This document shows, one piece after another, positions 55,863 through 64,000 of a stretch of 64,000 nucleotides of DNA. The stretch comes from Meghimatium bilineatum. Lineage: Eukaryota; Mollusca; Gastropoda; Stylommatophora; Philomycidae. The stretch spans positions 19,783,478 to 19,847,477 of the forward strand of contig CM067298.1 of the NCBI GenBank assembly GCA_034231615.1, in the 5' to 3' direction. Below the pieces are notes generated by a model. That model did no database searches, had not been told where the DNA came from, and was given only the letters and a program-made list of their open reading frames with translations. Each line of letters opens with the position of its first letter. Position 1 is the stretch's first letter. The position numbers were made by a program, and so were the translations under genes.

Positions 55863-56179
55863 ATATTTCCTACTTGTTTTATTAGACAATAAAATCCTGT
55901 AAACGAAATTTATCTCCTGCTCTGCTTAGAGGGTTGTGATATATAGAACATATATCAATAAATGTTTAATTATTTTCACATTGATCTTGATTCCTGCGAT
56001 CTGTTTTAAGAATTTCTTTATGTAGATGGTAAATATTCTGAGTAATAAAATATATCCTTTTCTTACTCCTTTTATTTGCTGTCTCTTCATACATTATGCG
56101 AAATGTAGAAGATATGCCATGAACAACAGTGGGATGGATGCAATATAATAACTTGAGATATGCTAAACACTACTGATCA

Positions 56180-56760
56180 CAGGAAGCGAATAAGAACTAC
56201 AAGCCCTTTTGAATAAAGTAGTGAAAACAAAGGTCTTAGTTTAAACAAGAAAACAGAAATAATAGTTGTCTCGAAGAGACATACACCACCAAGATGCAAC
56301 ATAATGATTGACATAAAATTAACACAAGTTGAAAAGGTGAAATATCTTGGCACCCTGTTAACATCAGAAGGTAGATAGATACTCAAGTGAGATAAAGACC
56401 CGCATTCGAGTGCTGAGATGTTATATCGAACCAATTCTTTTTTTATGGGTATGAAGCATGGACTATACACACAAAAATTCAAAACTAACCGGAGGCTACA
56501 GAGATGTGGTTTCTGAGAAGAATTATGAAAATACCATGGACAGCTAAGAAAACTAATGCAGATGTTCTCATAGATGCATGCTGGCATAAAATGATCAATC
56601 ATAGGGGCAAACAGTCAAGGTTTCTAGGTCATGTGCTGAGAATACTTAATATCCACTGGAAAGATAAAGGGGAGAAGAGACAGCGGATGACAAAGAGAGA
56701 AGTTGCTAGATGGAGTAGTATTATGGCGTGGGAGAAGTTCACCAACCGAGTTTATTGACA
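56180..56760 (+). pseudogene. LINE RT thumb and C-terminal region
   Basis: Reads LNKKTEIIVV, then VEKVKYLGTLLTSEGR (the KYLG..(I/L)..DG region), RCYIEPILF, AWTIHTKIQ, MWFLRRIMKIPWTAKKTNAD and SRFLGHVLRI, with frame shifts. It is the second family described at 15009-15497, here with more of the upstream part. Confidence 0.8.
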
Positions 56761-56924
56761 ACACGAGACAGAGTTATGGAGAAACACGATAGCCTACGCC
56801 ATTCAGCATGACACTTTGATTGAATAGCTACTCTCACATCTTATTGTTTCTGTTTGTTCCAAATATTTTTATAAGCCTATGCTATCATGTCTGTTTAAGA
56901 CTTCTGTACTATCAATTATTTTCA

Positions 56925-57010
56925 GTACAGTGGAAATCTATTACAAGGAATCCGGTTTTAATGAATTTCCCTCTAACGAACCTTTTCAAAATCCCCAATT
57001 ATTGAAACTG
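56925..57010 (-). mobile_element. Family E partial copy
   Basis: Inverse of attggggattttgaaaagg..ggattccttgtaatagatttccactg; covers the 3' half of the element. Confidence 0.55.
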
Positions 57011-57064
57011 TCTTAATGTTGAAAACGCATGTATCTAAACAAATATCACTGTATAACACACTTT

Positions 57065-57428
57065 ACAATTTGTTGTCTATTGTCTGTCTCCATGTGACAG
57101 ATGGTTGATAGTATTCAGACTTGCTGTTAAGCGTAGGAATGGGATCTTCAGCTGTTGTTCCAAAGCCAGATGAGTTGCCTTGATTGCATTAAGTCTATGT
57201 TTATTCAAGGATGTCTTGATGTTTTCTATCCACCGTGTTCTTGGTCTACCTTTGGCCTTATGTCTGGATATTCTTTTGTTATATGCTCTTATTGGTATTT
57301 GGTTCATTCTCATAAGGTGACCGAACCATTTTACTTGCTGTCTTTCAATATGCTCAATACATATCGAAAGACAGCAAGTAAAATGGTTTGGTCACCGTAT
57401 GAGAATGAACCAATAAGAGCATATGTTA
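57065..57428. mobile_element. LINE Y 3' end with fold-back inversion
   Basis: 57070-57350 is LINE Y on the minus strand (tail inverse gttgtctattgtctgtctcc; QVKWFGHLMRMNQIPIRAYN, KGRPRTRWIENIKTSLNKHR). From 57363 to 57428 the same 65 bp follows on the + strand (gaaagacagcaagtaaaatg..gagaatgaacc..aataagagcata), giving an inverted repeat with a spacer of about 15 bp. Confidence 0.88.
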
Positions 57429-57700
57429 TGTTCCTCCAGGGCCATAGGCGGCGCATAGGGCAGAAACCATAGCTTTCCATTTCTGTCTTTGTGTTGCCAG
57501 GTCTTTCAATTGTTGCGTGTTGTTTAGGTTCATTGACATGCCTTCTCTATTAATGGTTCTTCGTAGAGTTTCTCTAGGTCTCCCTCTTCTTCTTACTCCA
57601 GGTGGCACCCAATATAGTGATTGCTGGGGAATTCTTTGAATATAGGAAAACAACGTTTGACAACAGTCGACATAATAGTAACTATGGTTCTGGTTCATAA
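57429..57700 (-). pseudogene. LINE RT C-terminal tail
   Basis: The minus strand reads SLYWVPPGVRRRGRPRETLR, then RTINREGMSMNLNNTQQLKD and WKAMVSALCAAYGPGG. Same family as 14543-15004. It starts immediately after the fold-back arm. Confidence 0.82.
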
Positions 57701-57799
57701 ACAGTGGTAGGTTTTATGTTGGCAGTAGTTTACACAACCGAACAACCGAGTAATCCAAGACCGAAAGAAAAACATTCCTCCATCTTGAACACACACCGG

Positions 57800-58065
57800 A
57801 AACCTTTGTTATAAGAGCATATAACAAAAGAATTTATATGAAGATGATGTCAAAGAGGCTGAGAAAGTACACATACAGAGAATGTCAGAAATTGGAATAT
57901 CCAGATGAGAGGGAAGGAAAAGTAATATTTTTTGGGAAGTCCCGAAGATCACAGGTTGAACACCTGACTGCCTCTCTTGCTATGATATTAGTTTCTAATC
58001 AAGAACAAAAGAATATCCGGACATAAGGCCAAAGGTAGACCAAGAAAACAATGGATAGAAAATAT
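57800..58065 (+). mobile_element. LINE Y fragment interrupted by family C
   Basis: ataagagcatataacaaaag (57811-57830) continues after the insert as gaatatccggacataaggcc..ccaaggaaac-like..atggatagaaaatatcaa (58011-58065), the order found in 62935-63005. Confidence 0.8.
57834..58006 (+). mobile_element. Family C element with 8-bp target-site duplication
   Basis: Flanked by aaaagaat at 57826-57833 and 58007-58014. It contains acacatacagagaatgtcag and ends ttctaatcaagaac. The uninterrupted LINE Y at 62940 defines the pre-insertion sequence. There is no coding capacity, no poly(A) and no clear inverted ends. Confidence 0.85.
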
Positions 58066-58069
58066 CAAT

Positions 58070-58985
58070 TTGTTTTGGGGCAAAAAAGTAGTCTGAACGT
58101 TTGATATGCAGTTGTTTGAAAAGTTGCACAAACGACTCCAACACTGTGTGCCTGTGAGGCATTCAACCAGAAACAGCATGAACAACATTGAGTCCAATGT
58201 ATGTGTTACAAATACAATCCACTACTAATAAAAGATGATTAAAAAAATTTAAGGATGAAAATAGTTGATATTTCAATTAAAAAACATAAGAAAAATGAAT
58301 ATTAAAAAATATATTATTAATTAAAAACAAACATCGTTTAAAAAACAAACAATTGTCTGTCGGCAAGCTGATTCTAACAAAGCACTTCAATGACTAAAGT
58401 ACTGCTTAGTGACGGGGAAGTTTACAGATAGAAACAAACCCACATTAAATTTGTGATGAGTTTTAATATACTCACATTGTCATTTAAACAATTCAAAAGA
58501 AAAACATTTGAAAACTAACAAAACTATTTGTGTTGTAAAAAATCAGCGAGTCAACATCACACATTGGTAAAGTGACGATGTTTATTACATGAATATAGAA
58601 AGAAGTTTGTTATCCTTCTGTATCCAATCAAGCATATCTCTGCAAAGACTAAGTGTTCATAATTTTCTTTCATGAGTTCTGGGACATATGTCCGTCTCAT
58701 ATTTCATTTTCTTTACTGTCATTTGTGTCCAAAATATGAATATTTTGATGTCAGTACTGAAGTCATGGAGTATCTGGTCAGAAGTGACCAACATTGATAC
58801 CCAAATGGTTGCAGACATTAATGTGATTGGATGTCTCCAATCTTGTTGATATGAAATAAAACTGTGAAGGAACGCTTATTTATGATGGACAAACAACTGC
58901 AGTGTTATATACATGCAGAGAGAGACCAAATATGTCTGCAAGATCATTCTAAATTTATTTTGTGTAGCAACTACTCAAATAAATT
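58070..58985. other. No recognisable gene
   Basis: AT-rich. gtttgaaaagttgcacaaac..gaggcattcaacc at 58110-58160 recurs at 60950-60990, a probable short dispersed repeat. Confidence 0.4.
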
Positions 58986-59009
58986 TTCACATATACTAAG
59001 TTAAATTAA

Positions 59010-59210
59010 CTTGGCTTCTGTGTTCATTCTCAAAGTCCTTGCTGGTTAGTAGGATGTAGTCCTGGTAATGGATTACACTGCCATAGTTTATGACTTGACT
59101 GAAATATCTATGCTTTTTGGGGTCTGACTTCAGCATGTCTTTTAGGTCACTGACATGGTGGGACAGCCAACTCCAACCTCCTTACTCATATCTGGCAGTC
59201 ATCTATGGCT
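59010..59210 (-). mobile_element. SINE B copy, diverged
   Basis: cttctgtgttcattctcaaa..agtaggatgtagtcctggta..ggtctgacttcagcatg..ggacagccaactccaacctcc. Same order as 9221-9440. Confidence 0.72.
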
Positions 59211-59666
59211 ATGTTACAGTGTTTCTATTGATTGTTTCCCCTCTCGACTTGGCAACACAAGCATTTAGCATGGGTCAAAATTGCTATAATGACCTACTAA
59301 CCAAATATTAATCATTTATGATCCACGTTTTCCAACAATTAAATATAATATATAAGTTCACAACAAATTATATTAATAAACTTGCCCAGCTGTTTGTTGT
59401 ACACACAGAAACAATGGACTAATAAAAGGTGAAATACCATCTCAAGGCACGTGTGGTGTGTGTATGCATATATATATTTATATTGTCAAAGATAATACAT
59501 TACTTGCATCTAGAAACATCTAGAAACCACAAAACGGGAGGGGGTTGGTTGCGCGCGCAAGAATATAATTATTATAAACTCAGTTCTCAGGGATTGATAT
59601 ATCGTGACTACATATCAAACTTTGTACAAGTAACTTTTGTTACTGCATGTTATCATGTTAAGGAAT

Positions 59667-59765
59667 ATTCATTCATTTTCCTTTTGCGCTGAAGTTAGCG
59701 CAGAGGTCAGATCTCTCCAATTCTGTCTGTTCAAAGCTATTCTGTGCAGTTCTTGAACGACGGAA
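59667..59765 (-). pseudogene. LINE RT C-terminal tail
   Basis: Inverse of 14920-15004: the + strand reads attcattcattttccttttg..cgctgaagttagcgcagaggtc..ctgtgcagttcttgaa. It is a very short 5'-truncated copy with high similarity, so perhaps a recent one. Confidence 0.8.
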
Positions 59766-59769
59766 TGAC

Positions 59770-61500
59770 CCAGACTTGAGAAACACCCTCCATCAACGGA
59801 CGTCACTAAGGAATATAGTGAGGCTGTTTAGTTAGAAGTCCACTTTTCTATATCAGTCTCCACTACGTGTACAGGAAGGACATTTTATTTATTGTATATA
59901 AAAATGCACAACTTTTACATTTTTTTTAACAAAATGGCAGCCATTTTTTACGGAATAGTTTTTTTTATTGTTAATTTCTTGGTTTCACTGATGTAGATAT
60001 TATTATTTCTCTGCCCTAGATATCTGAGGACGGCAGCATTTCTCTGTCAAGTGTGCATGTAAAGAAAAGTATAGTGAATGTAGTTGAATATTGCCCCTTC
60101 AGGTTACAATCATCTCTGATGTCGCAACTTTTCTTAATTGTAGTATTATTAGGAACCTAGTGGATAACATAAGTTTCATTTGTTTTTACAGATGATATGA
60201 ACATTTTAGTTTGGTAATGAAATGATAGCAATAACAATTTTGTTGCATATACTTTTCAGAACGTAGCCATAAATCCAGCATTTGTTGGCTGTAGCGATTT
60301 TCTAGGCAATATAAAAACATCAGTATTATGCGATTGCTTTCTGAGCAGTCTGGTTAAACAATTGCCTGCGATGGGATTCAATCCCAGTATCTAGGCTAAA
60401 TCAGACCCGGACTATCAGCAATAGCATAGACATTTTCATTTAGCAGCATTCCCACAAATACATGAAGTTTAAAGAAACATTATGCCTAGCTGGTAGAATC
60501 TGATCTATGTGGTTGATTTGTTTTCAGATGATATATGAACATATTAGTTTGGTTATGAAAAACATCAGAGAATGCAACTTCTGAATGCCTAGACATTTTT
60601 TCCCCGTTTTAATTTTTTTTATCTTCATTATTTTCTTACCTAACATACACCAACTAAACTTACATCATTACATTCAGTAGCAATTCCTTTATCTCCAAAC
60701 AGAAAAATTATACAAAAAACTTCAGAAACAAAAATGTTATTGCAGTTTCCAAATACCCTTAATAAATAACGTAATGGGGAAAAAGAATGCAGTGACAGAG
60801 GAAAATTACTAAATTTTAATCAGAGTGCTTAGGGGTTAAATAAATGTTATATGCAGGCATTTGAGCAGACATTCTGTACAGTACACTAATTACAAATCTG
60901 TTTCAGACAAACAAGTACACTTTCTGAACTTTGATCTGTGTGTGTGTGTTTGAAAAGTTGCACACAAGACACCATAAGGCATTCAACAATGTGACAAATT
61001 ATTTTTAATTGCTGTGTACATTTGGATAAATCTTTATTCAGTAAAGGCATAGTTTTACAACATACTAATGTGTGTGATGTAAAAGAGGAAAAGTGATACA
61101 TCACATACCAGGGACAACCCAACGAGCTGAAAATAGTGGGGTGAAATCCATATACCAAAACAATCAACTTACAATCCCTTAAAAAAACTACAATGAAAGT
61201 CAAAGATACTGACTTATATACAATATACCTCCCTCTCCCACATATCCCTATATAAACTACAACATATATCCTACCATACCAATGCCTCCAACTCATCATA
61301 AAAATCCACAATGAAGGTCATAAATACCAAAACACTACCTCCTCCATCCCTAATAAACCCCACAAGGCATTGTACACCATTTTCAGAAACTGACAGTGAT
61401 TATGTTATGTAAAACATTATCCAAGGAACATAACCTGTTAGTACATAATTTATATAGCAAAATTCTGTTACCACATACATATTTTGTCAGTACCTATTAA
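59770..61500. other. No recognisable gene
   Basis: AT-rich. A 141-codon minus-strand frame (60886-61311) has biased composition and no motif, and is probably chance. A short (TG)n lies at 60938-60950. Confidence 0.35.
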
Positions 61501-63160
61501 TTCATTATAATAGAATTTTAAATCAACCCAACAATAACAACAGAATATAGACCCACCAACGCTCAAAAAGATATAGAAGTCACAGAACCAATTATACTAA
61601 ATCGAAAAATAGAAGAAGCCTTAAAACATAGCCCAAGTAATAAATCACCAGGAGAGGACAGTATACCAAGCGAAGCAATAAAAGCATGTAGAAATACAGG
61701 GGTCCAGTGGTTAGCCAGACTATTCACAATAGCCTGATCAGAAAGAAAAGTACTGGCAAAAAAAATAAAAAAATTGCACCACTATGGAAAAACAAAGGTA
61801 ATAAGAGAGAGTGTGAATCATATAGAGGCATCTCCTTATTTAGTCACACAGGTAAAATCTACGCAAAAATAATAGAACAGAGAATGCGATACATTGCAGA
61901 ACCACAGTTGAGCCCCTCTCAATTTGGCTTCAGAAGGGGAGCAAGCTGTACAGACGAACTTTTCACACGGAGACAACTCAGTGAAAAAGAAATCGAATAA
62001 AATCAAGATTTAAATGCAGTATTTGTAGACCAGGAAAAGGCATTCAACAGAGTAGATAGAAACATTCTATTGAAAACCTTAGAAATGTATAACATCAGAG
62101 GACAACTGTTAGATAACATAAAAGCGATATATCAAAACTGTCAAAGCTCAGTAAGAACAACAGATGGAATGACTGAACCTTTTGAAACACGATCTGGAGC
62201 AAGATAAAGATGCGTACTTTCACCACTACTTTTCAACATATACATGGACAGAATAATAGAAGAAGCTCACATCAACAAAGAGGAAAACAGTGCAAATAAA
62301 CCTGATGAGGAACCTAATAATGAAATCAATGAATTATTATTTGCTGATGATCAAAGTTTAATATACAAAGATGAGGAAACTTTGCAAAAGCACATCAATG
62401 CATTGCTGTTAGCACGTAAGAAGTACAACATGAAAATTAATGTACAAAAAACATAAGTTATGAAAATTAGCAAGTCTTCAACACCAATGAATATAACAAT
62501 AGATAACACCACAGTGAAACAAGCCAAAGAATTTAAATATCTAGGCAGCATTTTTTCCGAAGATGGAAGACTAGACAGAGAAATAGAAACAAGGTGCCAG
62601 AAAGCAAACACAGTGACTTACCAACTTTCACCATTACTTCTTCATCCAAAGATCAAGATGGAAATTAAAAAAACAAATAATATCTACAATTTTTATACCA
62701 ACACTCTGCTACCAATGTCAAACATGGTCTTTAACAGCTTCGCAGCAAAGAAAAATTGTTACATGTGAAATGAAGTGTCTGAGAAAAGCTGCAATGGTTA
62801 CCAAACTAGATAAAATAAGAAATGAAGAAATTAGGAAAAGAGTTGGTATAATATCATGTATCGAACATATTGAGAGACAGCAAGTAAAATGGTTCTGTCA
62901 CATTATGAGAATGAAGCCAAACCAAATACTAATAAGAGCATATAATACAAGAATATCTGGGTGTAAAGCCAAAAGTAGACCAAGAAAACGGTGGATAGGA
63001 AACATCAAGATAACCTTGAACAAACATGGACTAAATGCAACCTCAGCGACACATCTGGCCTTGAAACGACAGCTTAAGCTACCACCCCTACGCTTAACAG
63101 CAAGTGTGAATGCGATCAATAATCATTCACCTAGGGAAAGACAATAGACAATAGAATTTG
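61500..63160 (+). pseudogene. LINE Y, longest copy: RT through 3' tail
   Basis: In order: NRKIEEALKHSPSNKSPGED-like (61600), ECESYRGISLFSHTGKIYAK, QFGFRRGASCTDELFTRRQL, NAVFVDQEKAFNRVDRNILL (motif A), RCVLSPLLFNIYMDRI (motif B), INELLFADDQSLIYKDEETL (motif C), AKEFKYLGSIFSEDGRLDRE, the IERQQVKWFCHIMRMK block and KSRPRKRWIGNIKITLNKHG, ending acaatagacaatag. RT catalytic Asp residues are present, but stops at 62000, 62207 and 62457 and a frame break near 62768 inactivate it. The endonuclease is missing (5'-truncated). Confidence 0.92.
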
Positions 63161-63291
63161 ACAGCATACTCTCAATGAATACAAATAATTTAACAAGTCA
63201 ACCGACCGCAGTTAAATGTGTTAGGACAATTAGTGAAAATGAAACAAGACAATGCAACTTCACTTTCTGCACATCATGATGAAAATATAAA

Positions 63292-63345
63292 ATCATTATC
63301 CTGTTACAAGAGAGACCTAGTGGGAGTTTGAGAATGAATAGGGGA
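63292..63345 (+). mobile_element. SINE A 3' fragment
   Basis: tatcctgttacaagagagac..tgggagtttgagaatgaat, the final third of the SINE. Confidence 0.65.
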
Positions 63346-63805
63346 AAACATAAAGCAAACAGAAGAATGAACACGAAGTAAGTATACAGAATATAAATTT
63401 GCAGACTTATTTTATGACTTAGTAGCTTTAATCAACTGGTCACACAAATCTGCCAATTCTTGGTTTTCTTTTTTCTGAAACAAAAAGAACAGTTAACAGG
63501 TGAAAACCAAATTATATAATACTACTAGACAACAAGAACATGCCACATTAGATGTTGAAAGTCAATAATATAACAGATATCACATTCAACCTGCAAACTT
63601 AAAATTCTGATTTATGTATTAAAAATAAAAATAAAGTCAATATAAATTATAAATTCAAGTCATATTGCGCTAAATATTTAGTGCAAGAAGAAGTGCCTAC
63701 AATGTAATTTTTTAATATGTGCAGTTCCATTCCAACTTTGGTATAGTATGCGCAGTTTTCATGATGTTATGTAATCAGAGATTTAGTCTTACATACTCTA
63801 TAGGC

Positions 63806-63900
63806 GTCTATAGCCACCATTGCTATGCCCCGATTCATCAAAACTGAATCACACGAAGTTAAGCTTATATGATGTAGAATTCCTGCCACACGAAGCTAGG
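63806..63900 (+). pseudogene. 5S rRNA-like sequence
   Basis: gtctatagccaccattgcta, cccgattcatc and cacgaagttaagc follow the order of the 5' half of animal 5S rRNA (GTCTACGGCCATACCAC.., CCCGATCTCGTC, CGAAGTTAAGC, the last being the A box of its internal promoter). After 63864 a shortened, weak match to the C-box region (gatgtagaattcctg) follows. It has too many changes for a functional gene; either a pseudogene or the head of a 5S-derived SINE (SINE3). Confidence 0.7.
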
Positions 63901-64000
63901 AATATGTTACAGCCTAAAGGTCTAATTCCTTTACACATTACGATTGTAATGGAGAAGTTCGGCTGATTTCGTCGACTAATTTCTGGAATGACTTTGTCCA

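Noticed and set aside
56177..56602. 141-codon minus-strand open frame
   Set aside because: It is the shadow of LINE reverse-transcriptase sequence that reads correctly on the + strand.
60886..61311. 141-codon minus-strand open frame
   Set aside because: Biased toward Ile, Val, Cys and Tyr, as expected from AT-rich random sequence; no motif, no acceptable splice context.

Overview
This window looks like AT-rich genomic DNA from an invertebrate animal. It has long introns with GT..AG junctions, no operons, one conserved multi-exon metazoan gene, and a dense mixture of decayed retrotransposons, SINE-like elements, DNA transposons and minisatellites. I cannot fix the species. A mollusc or similar lophotrochozoan would fit the repeat mix, but that is inference.

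The only confident protein-coding gene is an OTUD7 (Cezanne-type) deubiquitinase on the + strand at 21037-38265. Eight coding exons join in frame to 931 codons plus a stop. They encode an N-terminal UBA-like segment, a disordered linker, an OTU peptidase domain (Cys351, His517, Glu315) and two A20-type zinc fingers (C-x4-C-x11-C-x2-C at 749-769 and 892-912). A polyadenylation signal lies at 38683. The donor of exon 2 sits inside a 23-bp tandem array, so the splice site is present six times in a row.

Region by region: 1-21000 holds remnants of Penelope-like elements (PLEs), several non-LTR retrotransposon families, SINEs and a 36-bp minisatellite, with no host gene I can recognise. The OTUD7 introns are heavily invaded. 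Intron 4 carries a perfect 186-bp triplication and a 16-unit 37-bp array rich in TGACTCA. Intron 5 carries a TTAA-flanked DNA transposon, inside LINE 'Y', inside LINE 'X'. Intron 7 carries LINE X inserted in a PLE. The region 38700-64000 has further LINE Y copies with recognisable reverse transcriptase, a 48-bp minisatellite open on both strands, a Tc1/mariner-like transposon inserted in a minisatellite and itself hit twice by a SINE, a fold-back LINE copy, and a 5S rRNA-like sequence at the right end.

Labels used here: LINE X is a family with an RNase H domain and a (CTAA/TAAG)n tail. LINE Y is a family with an FADD reverse transcriptase and an (ACAATAG)n tail. SINE A and SINE B are short and long forms of a family ending in (GAA)n. 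Family C is a SINE-like element of about 173 bp. Family E is a MITE-like element. Families F and G are short repeats. These names are mine and were not matched to any database.
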